Assembly (NCBI GenBank): GCA_946902875.1
Contig: OX336351.1
Span: 1,488,001 to 1,552,000 of the forward strand
DNA: 64,000 nucleotides
Direction: 5' to 3'
Origin: Nematopogon swammerdamellus
Lineage: Eukaryota; Arthropoda; Insecta; Lepidoptera; Adelidae
In this document: positions 21,243 through 31,215 of the stretch, piece after piece
Layout: every line of letters starts with the position of its first letter
How positions within the stretch are numbered: the stretch's first letter is position 1
The notes under the pieces: generated by a model
The model's database searches: none
Told to the model about the DNA's origin: nothing
What the model saw: only the letters and a program-made list of their open reading frames with translations
Position numbers and translations under genes: made by a program

Positions 21243-21513
21243 TTATACATCTATTCTCGTGCACGTCGTAAAATGTGAAGGGATAAGGAGAAAATTCGGC
21301 GTTAAAGGGCGACAGGTTGGCCACCTCCCAGCTTGGCGCAGCCTTTTCACCGAGTCATGCAGTTGGTAAGCCTTGCTTGCTGTTTGATAATGCTTATTCG
21401 TAAGGAGTGTTTCGGATTCCATGTAAAACTGTAAGGGACGTACAGTTTTATGTGGAATCCGAACCACGGTCAACCTCCGAGACGGTCCGGTAACGTGTGG
21501 GGCCGGTACTTTT
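21243..21513 (+). mobile_element. Mosaic of SINE-B and SINE-A pieces
   Basis: About 21255-21400 is a worn SINE-B body. Then 21408-21435 and 21436-21475 are the B-box region of SINE-A in opposite orientations (GGATTCCATGTAAAACTGTA facing its complement). Finally 21494-21513 is the SINE-B leader, joined directly to LINE sequence. Confidence 0.7.
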
Positions 21514-22063
21514 AAAACACAGGTTAGGTCCTGCTTGGAGTACTGCTCGCACTTGTGGGACGGCTCAGCTAAATAACAGCTTGCGCCGCTAGACTCAATC
21601 CAGCGTCGTGCCGTGCGACTGGTGGGTGACCCTGCGGTGTCCCGCGACTTAGAACCACTGCAACTCCGTAGGGACGTCGGCTCCCTAAGTGTGTTCTATC
21701 ATCTATTTCATGGGGAGTGTTCGGAGGAGCTGTTTAACGCGATTCCGCCGTCCCCATTCCACCTCCGCACCACGCGCACTGGGCAGGGGATGCACCCCTA
21801 CTCAATCGACCTACCACGGATGCGCACCAACCGGTTCTGTAGATCTTTTATTCACAGAACCGGGAAAATATGGAACGCACTCCCATCTATTTCCTCCCAA
21901 GTACAACCTGGGGTTCTTCAAAAGGGGCGTGAAAAGGCTCCTGTCAGGCCGGCATGGCATTCGCAATCCCCGTGCATCACAGAATGTCCATGGGCATCGT
22001 TAGACACCTACTTGTAGGTGAAACGATGCCACATGTCGCGCTATCAATAAAAAAAAAAAAAAA
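21514..22063 (+). pseudogene. CR1-like LINE, reverse transcriptase C-terminal end
   Basis: The frame has LEYCSHLWDGSAK, then a stop, then IQRRAVRLVGDPAVSRDLEP, FYHLFHGECSEELFN and MRTNRFCRSFIHRTGKIWNALP, typical of the C-terminal region of CR1-type LINEs in Lepidoptera. Poly-A is at 22048-22063. It is 5' truncated and broken. Copies of the same 3' end are at 40328-40741 and 61600-61757. Confidence 0.8.
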
Positions 22064-22560
22064 GAGTACTCCCACTGCATCTCTCCCCGTGTTTGTCGTA
22101 AAAGGCGACTAAGGGATATGTATGACTCCCTTCGTATATTACTAGGTGGTAGGGTTTACCGTATATTACCGCCCGGGTTGGTACCACCGCACTAATTGAA
22201 AGGTCGGTCGAAACGGCTATGTAAATAGTTTGTGTTTTCCGTCCAGAGGGCCTAGTCCGAGTTTACGTGACAGCTACGTAAACGTCAAATACCGATCGAA
22301 TTAAGTTTTTATGTATGGAGCTCTCTAGTGGCGCGGCGATGAGCGTATTGTGCTCCCATACATAAAAACTCAATTCGATCGGTATTTGACGTTTACGTAG
22401 CTGTCACGTTAACTCGGACTAGGCCCTCAGTTCAGTGTAGCCGGCACGACCGAAGGGAAGCACTGACGTGGCACCAATTTCACCCGGTGTTATGGGCTGA
22501 CATCACGGATGTTGTAGTTAGGTGATGTAGCCAACCGTGTCAGTTCCCATAAAAAAAAAA
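22064..22560 (+). mobile_element. SINE-A' carrying a nested MITE
   Basis: The leader is truncated (starts near CCACTGCATCTCTCC) and follows the LINE poly-A directly. The body is interrupted at 22247-22427 and resumes at TTCAGTGTAGCCGGC, ending in poly-A. Confidence 0.9.
22247..22427. mobile_element. 181-bp MITE with long inverted repeats, inside SINE-A'
   Basis: Arms of roughly 75 bases start AGGGCCTAGTCCGAG and end CTAGGCCCT. The host reads GTCCAG before and CAGTTC after, so CAG is duplicated (22244-22246 and 22428-22430). It is younger than the SINE. Confidence 0.88.
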
Positions 22561-22916
22561 TGCATTATTCTTTGTTCTGTGTGTCGGTACGCACGAGTAT
22601 GTGAGAGGATGCTTGTATGCGAAAGAAAGTGGGTGTTTGCGAGTGTGGGTGGGTGTTCGCGAGTGTGCCGTGGGTGTATGTGAGTGAGGGAGGGTGTGTA
22701 TGAGTGGGTGTGTGCGGTATCGACAACTATATCAAGCAGCGGAGGCGGCGGCGGCGCGGCGGCGCGCGTTATCACAAAAGATTTGAGCACAAAAGAACCG
22801 TCGGTGGGAACCGCTTCGCGGAGTCATTAGTCATAACGATTACTGAACGAAAGCCTGTTCACACACGCTGAAACTTTTTTTTGTGCTTTTGTGTAGTGTT
22901 CTTTAGGTCTTTTCTC
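22561..22916. other. GT-rich then GC-rich unassigned stretch
   Basis: 22600-22720 is G/T-rich with many GTGTG and GAGTG words; 22735-22772 is very GC-rich (CGGCGG repeats). It could be a promoter-proximal remnant, but no gene follows. Confidence 0.35.
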
Positions 22917-23080
22917 TTTTTTTTTGTGTAATCCGATATGGGTGGCTGAATCAGAAGGGCAAGAGCATATGCTCCGAGCAGCCAATATCACCTCCGAGAC
23001 TCCGAGGGGCCGTACTGGAGACTTCACTTTTTGCATTGCTGGCTATACTGAACTAGAGGAGAACACAGCCGAGGCTGGCT
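22917..23080 (-). mobile_element. SINE-C 3' half
   Basis: Runs from the T run through GTGTAATCCGATATGGGTGG to GAGAACACAGCCGAGGCTG, where it is cut by the next SINE. Confidence 0.85.
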
Positions 23081-23316
23081 ACATGCATACATACATAACA
23101 CAAGATGTATCCCGACAATCTGGATAAGTAGAGTAATCGGTGTTAAGCTGCAAGAACTATGGTAAATTACAGCACAACACGTTTATCAAAGTATTAGGAC
23201 AAGATAATTCTCAAGCAGCAAGTAAGGCACTAAGACCCATCTGCTGCATGACACGGTGGAAGGGCCGTGCCAAGGTGAGAGGTGACTACCCTGTCGCCCT
23301 TTAGCGCGGCACCTTG
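23081..23316 (-). mobile_element. SINE-B, missing its leader
   Basis: The TATG tail is at 23081-23100 and the body continues to GCACCTTGTC. The leader is replaced by the poly-A end of the adjacent SINE-A. Confidence 0.85.
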
Positions 23317-23606
23317 TCTTTTTTTTTTTTTATGGAAACTGACACGGTTGGCTACATCACCTACAACGTCCGTGATGTCAGCCCATAACACCGGGTGAAC
23401 TAGGTGCCATGTCAGTGCTTCCTCCTTCGATCGTGCCGGCTACACTGAACTGGTCGGAAAACACAAACCATTTACATAGCCGTTTAGACCGACGTTTCAT
23501 TCGTGCGGTGGTACCAACCCGGGCGGGTTGGTACCACCGCACTGAAACCCTACCACCAAGTAAGATTAGGATTCCTTATCCCTTAGTTGCATTTTACCAC
23601 CATTTT
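23317..23606 (-). mobile_element. SINE-A-type copy with a foldback duplication in the core
   Basis: GCGGTGGTACCAACCCGGGC is followed by its own complement GGGTTGGTACCACCGCACTG (about 23505-23545) before the normal sequence resumes, a templated inverted duplication. The end at 23580-23600 (CTTATCCCTTAGTTGC) suggests a worn SINE-B leader, i.e. the A' layout. Confidence 0.8.
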
Positions 23607-23718
23607 TAGGGCTATCTCCAACATTTTCAGATCGTCAACAATGCAAGCCCATATTTTCCGATACAACCAACAAGGAAGGAGTATTTTCATCCAGAACTAC
23701 TACGGAAACACAATAAAT

Positions 23719-23885
23719 TAACTTTTATTTCAAACTGCATGAAAATCGGTCCACTTTTTAAGATAATATTTTTTTTTTTGATTACTTAATTACTTGATTA
23801 ATTGCTTGCAAACATAGCTAACAACCATTCCGATTAAACCAGCATCCTAATAAAAAAAAAACCGCATCCAAATCGGTCCATCCGT
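23719..23885 (-). mobile_element. AACCCCCGAC element, first part
   Basis: From CAAACTGCATGAAAATCGGTCC to GGTCCATCCGT; the foldback arm is missing. It continues at 24379 after the chimeric SINE insertion. Confidence 0.85.
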
Positions 23886-24378
23886 ACTTTGGTATTTGTA
23901 CCGTGTGGGGTCGGTACTTAAAAAGAATAGCCCCACTGCATCTCTCCCCGTCGCATGTCGTAAAAGTCGACTAAGGGATAAGAAAATTCGTCAGCCTCGG
24001 TAGCTCAGTGGCGCGGTTGGTTAGTCAACTGTTATTAAGCAACGCTGAGCGCGGTCAGTGATTGGATGGGTGACCGCTCGACCGTTGGAGGCTGACCGTG
24101 GTTCGGATTCCACGTTAAACTGTAGGTCCCTTCCCTTCTTACCTTACTAGGTGGTAGGGTTTATCCCGGCCGGGTTGGTACCACCGCACTGAACGAAACG
24201 TCGGTCGAAACGGCTATGTAAATAGTTCGTGTTTTCCGTCCAGTTTAGTGTAGCCGACATGAAATGAAGGGAAGCACTGACATGGCACCTAGTTCACCCT
24301 GTGTTATGGGCTGACATCACGGATGTTGTAGGTGATGTAGCCAACCGTGTCAGGTTCCATAAAAAAAATAAAAAAAAA
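23886..24378 (+). mobile_element. Chimeric B-leader::SINE-A retroposon
   Basis: A SINE-B leader (about 23899-23985, ending GGGATAAGAAAATTC) is followed by a complete SINE-A from GTCAGCCTCGG with its own tRNA/5S head, to poly-A. ATCCGT is duplicated on both sides (23880-23885 and 24379-24384), so the whole chimera inserted in one event. The same junction recurs at 48682-49125. Confidence 0.92.
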
Positions 24379-24477
24379 ATCCGTTTGGGAGCTACGATGC
24401 CACAGACAGACACACCCATACACATATACAAATACACGTTAAACTTATAACAACCATCTTTTTTCGTCGGGGGTTAA
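24379..24477 (-). mobile_element. AACCCCCGAC element, second part
   Basis: Resumes at CCGTTTGGGAGCTACGATG and ends TCGTCGGGGGTTAA. The CA run is shorter than in sister copies. Confidence 0.85.
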
Positions 24478-24767
24478 TAATGGCAGGGTGTGCCGCCGCC
24501 CTTAGGGCGATCAGAGCGTCTTTGTTGTCGCGTCACACTGGCGTAAAATCCATATCTGCGAGGGCCCTCTATTAGACGCGAATAGGAACTTCCATCATAA
24601 TTTCCGATTTCATCGACTGTGGAGATCTTTACGTTTTCTACCGAGCGTGATAAGAAATGTGTTGGAGAAGGATTGGGATATCTTATTAAATCACCGCTTC
24701 AGTTGTGAACGAACGACCGTACTGGGTGTAATATGGCCTCATAGCAGCCTCAATATAAAATAAAAAA

Positions 24768-24972
24768 ACCCCCGTGATTTTTTTAGTTTTTCTTATTTTT
24801 ATTATTTGTTGTTATATCGGTCATAATAACACATATTCTGTGAAAATTTCAACGGGTTACCTATTACGGTTCAAGAGATACAGCCCTCGGCCAGACAGAC
24901 AGACGGACGGACAGACAGACAGACGGCGTAGGCTTAGTAATAGGGTCCCGTACCGGTTACGGAACCCTAAAA
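24768..24972 (+). mobile_element. Repeat X (GTGATTTTTTTAG...GGAACCCTAAAAA)
   Basis: Shares CATAATAACACATATTCTGTG, AAAATTTCAACGGGTTACC and AATAGGGTCCCGTAC with the copy at 59826-60243, and a weaker version at 56240-56402. It includes a GACA/GACG run. Class unknown; no coding. Confidence 0.75.
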
Positions 24973-25036
24973 ACTAAGAACTTCCATCATAAATTTCCGA
25001 TTTCATTGACTTTGGAGATCTATCTCTATATCTATC

Positions 25037-25339
25037 TCTACTTCTTATAAAAGGGAAAGTATGTCTGTATGCATGTATGTATGTATGTTTATGTTAAACT
25101 CCGAAACCACTCAACAGATTTTAATGCTGTTTGCACCAATGAAAAGAGTAGTTCTTGAGGCTCACTATGGGCTATATACCGTCACGCTTAATAGCTTTAG
25201 TCGGGCTAAACATTATCAAAGAAAGTATGGTGTGACCGGGAGAGAGAGATAGAATATAACAGAAGCGATAATTTAATATAATAATCGTATTTTTTATTAA
25301 ACCGAATCCACCGCGAGCGAAGCCGCGGGCAAAATCTAG
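25037..25339 (+). mobile_element. Non-autonomous Helitron, complete
   Basis: Starts TCTACTTCTTATAAAAGG, includes AACCACTCAACAGATTTTAATG and ends CCGCGAGCGAAGCCGCGGGC...CTAG before T. No coding capacity. Confidence 0.75.
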
Positions 25340-25650
25340 TACTCGTATAATTTTGTACCTATCTTTATACAATGTATTGTATTGTATAATGTATATATAA
25401 TGTATTGTAATGTATATAAATCTCTATAAGTATGCAAGCGACAGAATGGACAACGGATACTGCCCCATTTGCATGCCACATGTCGCTTTCACGGATGTAT
25501 GCAATAGGCGAGTGCATACATATTAAATGTTTGTATGGAAATTGTCTTAACGCAAAAAACATGGCCCGTCACCATCGACATGATATTGCTAGAGGATGCG
25601 TTACGTAGGAGGTTTCAAAAAAATATAAGAGGTAGTAGGCGAGCTACTAA

Positions 25651-25712
25651 CGCCGGGTTGGTTTGGTTTCGTGAATTCGATGAACGTTCACCGAGTGCTA
25701 TCGTTTTGAAAA
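25651..25712. repeat. Repeat R, first segment
   Basis: CGCCGGGTTGGTTTGGTTTC to about 25712 matches 35608-35665 with few changes. The rest of R lies at 26773, separated by other insertions. Confidence 0.75.
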
Positions 25713-25843
25713 AATAAAATAAAAAAATTGATCCATTTTATAGATCGCACATCGTACGATGCAACTTGTGCTAGACGTCGGTACAAGTGTGCGTGCATTC
25801 ACACGCAGTATTGTGATACGTGACACAATCCCTACGACACGGT

Positions 25844-25982
25844 GCTATCGCGTTCTCGCTCTCACCCGCCTACAGATGATAAGAGTGACCGAGAAAGATG
25901 TCATCGCTCGCCCACCGGCGCGATTGCCGTCTTTCCGCTCACTCTTATCATCAGTAGGCAAGTGAGAACGAGAACGCGATAC
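25844..25982. repeat. 139-bp foldback with ~43-bp arms
   Basis: CTATCGCGTTCTCGCTCTCA and its near-complement at 25939-25982 pair with about four mismatches around a 50-base loop; weaker pairing may continue outward. It could be a MITE or, if transcribed, a hairpin RNA. Confidence 0.85.
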
Positions 25983-26253
25983 CACCGTCACATGATCCTA
26001 TCCGTGACAGCATGGCTTCTTAACACGCCATAACATGCTCAGGCGAAACAAACAACAACGTTTGTCACTGTCACTCTTTATAACAGCAACCGGGCATGCT
26101 GCACACATGCGTCACCGACTCAATACAGACTTGTGTGCGTTCAACACGCGCCGCACACGCCGTATGAAGCGGCTGTCCGTGAAATCTGCATTATATGTAG
26201 GTCTCGTCGAGAACATATTTTTTCGGGAGTGATGCATGGGATGGGCTAATCTA

Positions 26254-26656
26254 TAAAAAAAACCCCCGACCCTTAAAAAGCCAAAAATAATTTCCGTTTA
26301 CTTACTTAAAGGAGTCTGGAGACCGCTAAGTAAATTCCCGCGCAGTTCTGAGTTTTTATATTTTATTTACTTAGCGGTCCCCCGACTCCTTTAAGTAAGT
26401 AAACGGAAATTATTTTTGGCTTTTTAAGGGTCGGGGGTTTTTTAAATTTGTAATTTAACTTTTATTTCAAGCTTTTTAAAAGAAACCGCATGTAAATCGG
26501 TCCACTTTTTGAGATAATAATTTTTTTTATTACTTAATTACTTGATTACTTGATTACAAACATAGCTAAGAACCATCCCGATTAAATAAGCTTCCTAATA
26601 AAAAAAACCGCATCCAAATCGGTCCATCCGTTTGGGAGCTACGATGCCACAGACAG

Positions 26657-26687
<31 letters not shown>

Positions 26688-26757
26688 CTCACACACACAC
26701 ACACACACACACGTCAAACTTATAACACCCCTCCGTTTTTTGCGTCGGGGGTTAAAA
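26254..26757 (-). mobile_element. AACCCCCGAC foldback element, full copy
   Basis: Same layout as 13372-13887 with palindrome at 26254-26440, CA runs at 26655-26711 and end GCGTCGGGGGTTAA. It is inserted between the two segments of repeat R. Confidence 0.87.
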
Positions 26758-26772
26758 ATAGACATCGATGGT

Positions 26773-27065
26773 TAAGCCTGAATCTGACCCTAAGAGTTTT
26801 TTTGGTGAAAATCTGATGAGTACTTTTGACGCTATCGCAAGTTGTACTGAGGACGAGAGCACACTTGGGGAGATGGTGGTGACGTCATCGGTGGTGGGAG
26901 AGAGGTCTAGTGCACGGTTTTGTGTAGTCGGCGAATGGGTATTTAAGGCGTGGTGGCGTTCGCGTTTGTAGGTTGTATAGTTTGGCAGCACGAAGCCGTC
27001 TAAAGTACATACTTTATGTCGCCAGCTTTCTGGAATGCCGCCGTTGTTGAGAAGCGTAAGACGTT
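26773..27065. repeat. Repeat R, second segment
   Basis: Matches 35705-36010. Both strands are open over ~60 codons in both copies; on the minus strand PNYTTYKRER, DDVTTI and VQLAIASKVL are kept between copies. It may be an unknown transposon's coding end. Confidence 0.65.
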
Positions 27066-27419
27066 CATCGAATTCATGTCAAAACAATCAAGTCGCAATA
27101 ACTGTGGTATTAATGGGTAGGGCAAGGAAGGAAGACTGGCGGGACGCAAAAAACCAAGATGTAGATGGGATTTTCTTATAGAAATCGCGACATATTGTGA
27201 CTTCGAGTCACCCGCAAGGTGTCGCAAGAGAGTCTTCAAAGGTCATATCAACAGGCTATGACAGCCCAGTAACAGTCTGGAAATCTGCTGACATGTCATC
27301 TCCCTGAGCATAGTTCCGTAATTTGAGGTGAATTTGGCATTGTCGACTGCACCATTGTCGAGTATCCCCCGGCACAGCCACCCATGACGTTTTTAATTAA
27401 ATAAAAAAAAACGCTTGAG

Positions 27420-27512
27420 TTGCGAGTGCCATACTGACGCGTGTAGCGACATCGGCGGATCGCGATCGACTAACTGATTTGCGGCTGGGTGGCTCCAACT
27501 CGGTGGAATACG
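27420..27512. repeat. Short dispersed repeat, copy 1
   Basis: TAGCGAC...CGATCGACTAACT...TTGCGGCTG.GTGGCTCCAACTCGGTG matches 33040-33121. Function unknown. Confidence 0.55.
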
Positions 27513-27769
27513 GAGCGCCGTTCGAGTGCGGTCTCTAGTAAGAACTACAATATCTAGATGGGCTCGTCACGACGAGCGAATAGACATTTTATACAGTACA
27601 GGTATCTGGGTCGTGAAGCAAGATTAGCGTTAAAATCCCGTAGAATGTACAATAGTTTGGATGTATGTAAATTCTCATGAGTAGGTAAGTACATATATAA
27701 ATGGTTAAGTACATATATATGTATTATCTCTCTGAAGTCTTGATATACTGTCGGTCGGATCACAAGAAC

Positions 27770-27868
27770 AACTGGGCGCGGTCAGTGGATGAATAGGTGA
27801 ACGCTCGCGCTCGACCGTTGGAGGCAGACCGTGGTTCGGATTCCACGTAAAACTGTAAGTTCCTTGTT
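27770..27868 (+). mobile_element. SINE-A head fragment
   Basis: Holds the 5S-like block in altered form and the B box GGTTCGGATTCC, then stops at AACTGTAAGTTCC. Confidence 0.8.
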
Positions 27869-28772
27869 ATCTGTCGGTTAAAGGAACGGGTCTCAGTTCA
27901 CAGTTTTACGAAATCTCCTTTAATAAAACTCAAGGGCAGAGAAGCTCCGCAGGTTTATGTCACAATTTGGAATCAGTCTAAAAAGCGTATAATTCAAAAA
28001 GAAAAAAAAACTTATGTAATTCAAGTTAGGTTTGATTGAGCTGTGTGGGACGAGGCAGTGTGGGTGCTGTGTGAAGGTAAACTCCTTTGCCGATTTTGAC
28101 ATAAAAATTTCCGCAAAATATTTTTTGGCAGATTTTGATTTAAATTGTAAAATCACGCAGAAACTGCATATTATTGATAATTATTATTTTCATGGTATGG
28201 TCTCATGACAATAAACTCACCTTTTGTAACCAACGTAAGCATATTATATTTTGATGTTATTAGATTTACATTCTAATTTGGTACTTCAGCTGTCACACGG
28301 CTGTCATATTTGAGCGATTAAAATCAGTAGATTAATAGAATAGAAATACTATATGCATACTATATAAAAGCACGATATAAAATTTACATGAGGGAAAAGA
28401 CGGACTTATCCCTTAGACATATTTGTTCCAGTCAACCTTTGAATGAATTTGAGAGTCTTATGATGTGAAATATATCTATGTATTAGCAAAATACTTGAGT
28501 GGAGGAAAGTAAAATAAAATGTAATATTAATATAATTGTAATATAATATAAATATTACATATAAATACATACTAGTCTATCAACAAACTTGCATTAAACA
28601 TATGTTATGTACATATGTACAAAAATCATAAATACGTGTTAATGTATGTATATTATATGAGGTATATTATTATGTAAGTTCACATATAACTCAGTCAACG
28701 CAGCCAGATTTGCTCTTAAGTTCAACTTTGAAACTTGAAAAAACTTCAGCCGTTCCTGATAACAAGTACATG
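27869..28772. other. Unassigned AT-rich sequence
   Basis: Low-complexity TA-rich patches around 28540-28660; no exon or repeat recognised. Confidence 0.4.
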
Positions 28773-28990
28773 TTAAAAACAAAATCTGAAATGGAATATC
28801 TGCCAAAGAGATATCTTCCAAAATAATGGGTAGCGGGATATCTGCCAGACATACCTAACAAAATCATTGGTTGCGAGATATCTGCCAAATATATATCTGC
28901 GAAAATAATCGGAAGCAGGACATGTGCCAAAGACATAAAGTGCCAAAAGAATGGAAAGCGGAATATTAGCCAAAGACGCATCTGCCAAAA
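28773..28990 (+). repeat. ~42-bp degenerate minisatellite, about five units
   Basis: Units follow the pattern ATATCTGCCAAAGA-ATATCT-CCAAAATAATGG-AGCGG. They are 10-25% diverged, and on the minus strand give a repeating YLADIS/LFGRY-like frame that breaks; I regard it as non-coding. Confidence 0.75.
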
Positions 28991-29314
28991 GTGGTCAACC
29001 GTGCGCGGCCTTCACTCGCCCCTCGCAAGATCACCTAAGCCGACAGCAAGTCTGCGTGCGATTCAGGTCACGCAACATTTTCGGACGAGACCAACTTCGG
29101 CGAAGGAATTCATTTTCATAGAACTTTCGCTTTTCACGAATTAAAATGCTTCGGGGTTACCTGCGCTTTGAGATAGGACGTGAACGGGAATACTTTCAAA
29201 CATTCAAATTGGAATATGTTCGGCAAAGTTTTCGTTGGCGTTCCTATTTGTGAAAATTGTTATTAAAAATGTTGTTTTTTTTTAAATTTGGGCTTCTGAA
29301 TCTCCCTTTTATTA
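28991..29314. other. Unassigned sequence
   Basis: GC-richer at 28995-29100, then AT-rich. No supported feature. Confidence 0.4.
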
Positions 29315-29696
29315 ACCTGCGACGAAAAAAGAAGTGTGTTATAAGTTTAACGTGTGTGTATGTGTGTGAGCGTGTGCGTATGTGTATGCCTGTGGCATCG
29401 TAGCTCCCAAACGGATGGACCGATTTGGATGCGGTTTTTTTTTTAGAAAGCTGGGTTAATCGGGGTAGTTCTTAGCTATGTTTGTAATCAAGTAATCAAA
29501 ATAATAGTATATTTAAAATTGGACCGATTTGCTTGCGGTTTAAAAAAAGCTTGAAAATAAAAGTTAATTTACAGATTTAAAAAACTCCCGACTCTTACAT
29601 ACATACATACCACACACGCTAAATCCCGACAATCGGGGTAAGCAGAGTGATCAGTGTCTCTTAAAAAGTCCAAAATAATTTCCGTTTACTTTTGAC
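29315..29696 (+). mobile_element. AACCCCCGAC element, left part
   Basis: From CCTGCGACGAAAAAAGAAG through TG runs and GGATGGACCGATTTGGATGC to the start of its foldback arm (TTAAAAAACTCCCGACTC). It is interrupted by a tiny SINE-B copy and, inside the palindrome, by ~1.4 kb; the far arm is at 31085-31215. Confidence 0.8.
29598..29657 (-). mobile_element. SINE-B 3' end, 60 bp, with target duplication
   Basis: CTCTTA flanks both sides (29592-29597 and 29658-29663). Only the TATG tail and last ~45 bases are present, a classic 5'-truncated reverse-transcription product. Confidence 0.88.
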
Positions 29697-30036
29697 TCCC
29701 AAACGTTGAAAATAGTACTACTCCCCTTGGCTCCCAGACCCTTTTAGCGGCGCTCAAAAACGCGAAATTTTGGCGCGCGCGCTCCCGCACAAATTGGAAT
29801 ATCCCGCCTCAATCGATCGATCCATCAATACTCGTTATTTAGTCTTGTTTGTACTGAAATTACGCGTTCAGTGATACCAAACACTTCAGGATTCACTTAT
29901 TTAGAAGCACAGACCGATTTTTTGAACTCCAGGCAAAATAAAACACACTCGACATTTTTTTTCGATTTTTTCTGACCAAAACTGTACAATTTCGCCTTAT
30001 ATGTCGTATACCGAAATAAGCGCATTGAAACGAACT
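29697..30036. other. Insertion of unknown origin between the foldback arms (left part)
   Basis: Carries TTGGCTCCCAGA and GCGC-rich words that have faint inverted counterparts near 31000-31060. Not assigned; continues after the LINE at 30741-31084. Confidence 0.4.
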
Positions 30037-30047
30037 ATCGAATACCG

Positions 30048-30729
30048 TACATACAAGACGAAAGTCATGTTCAACGAACACGTCGTCCCGGGGCACGTAA
30101 CAGTTGGAGAGGCGACCCTCGAAGTTGTGCAGAACTATGTCTATCTTGGACAAACCATCCAACTAGGGAAGCACAACTTTGATAAGGAGGCCAACAGAAG
30201 GATTCAGCTAGGCTGGGCGGCATTTGGGAAACTTCGCCACATCTTTTCATCCTCCATCCCACAGTCATTGAAGACGAAGGTTTTCAATCAGTGCGTTCTG
30301 CCAGTAATGAATGACGTACGGAGCGGAAACGTGGACCCTGACGATGGGCCTGGTCCACAAATTTAAAGTCGCTCAGCGAGCTATGGAAAGAGCAATGCTC
30401 GGCATTTCTTTGACCGATAAAATCCGTAACGACGTGATATGTCAAAGAACTAAGGTAGTCGACATTGCTAAGAAAATAAGCAAGCTGAAGTGGCAGTGGG
30501 CTGGGCACATCTGTCGTAGACCCGACAACCGATGGGGTAGACGGGTGCTCGAATGGAGGCCACGTACAAGCAAACGTAGCGTGGGACGCCCTCCGGCTAG
30601 GTGGACAGATGACCTAAAAAAGGTAGCCGGGAGTGGATGGATGAGAAGAGCGGAAGACCGCGTGTGGTGGCGTGCCTTGGGAGAGGCCTATGTCCAGCAG
30701 TGGACCGATACAGGCTGATGATGATGATG
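30048..30729 (+). pseudogene. RTE-like LINE 3' end with target duplication
   Basis: ATCGAATACCG is duplicated at 30037-30047 and 30730-30740. The coding part reads KTKVMFNEH, YLGQTIQLG, KTKVFNQCVLPVM, then continues in another frame as MTYGAETWTL and LKWQWAGHICRR, RWTDDLKK, the end of an RTE-type reverse transcriptase. An extra ATGA at about 30307-30311 causes the frameshift. The tail is a GAT repeat. Confidence 0.88.
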
Positions 30730-31084
30730 ATCGAATACCGAACTACGTTTACGGGTACAATCTTAGTCTATTCCAGCGTCAGTGGAAATGTCAGCTGCCA
30801 AAAGTGACATTTTATTTTCTGTCAACTTCAATAATTATTTTCTGTGTGAAGGTGATTGTGTTGCCAAGTCGTGTCTGAGAATAGTTACTAGTAAGTTTAA
30901 CCAAGAAATAATACCAGTATTCAGTGTTTTGGTAGAAAATTGGTAGAATCAGATAATGAATTAAAACTAGCGGCGCGCAAAAGGCGCGCAATAAGTGGCG
31001 CGCGTGCTCCATCTGGAAGCCAACGGTCTTCGACGAAAAGTGGAGCGCGCACTCCATGTGGGAGTAGAAGGGGGAGTCGGGGGA

Positions 31085-31215
31085 CCACTATGTAAATGAA
31101 ATATGAAAACTAAGAGCTGCGCTGTTATTTATTTAGCGGTCCCCCGACGCCTTTAAGTAAGTAACGGAAATAATGTTTTACTTTTTTAAGCTTTCGGGGG
31201 TTTTTTAAATTTGTA
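31085..31215 (+). mobile_element. AACCCCCGAC element, right foldback arm
   Basis: GGTCCCCCGACGCC...TTTCGGGGGTTTTTTAAATTTG matches the closing arm of sister copies, so the 29697-31084 material lies inside the palindrome. Confidence 0.75.

Noticed and set aside
22518..22790. His/Thr-rich protein on the minus strand
   Set aside because: Low-complexity GT-rich DNA gives the frame; its start region is inside a SINE tail.
30071..30268. Minus-strand frame over the RTE-like LINE
   Set aside because: It is a shadow of the + strand reverse-transcriptase frame, whose motifs and target duplication fix the coding strand.
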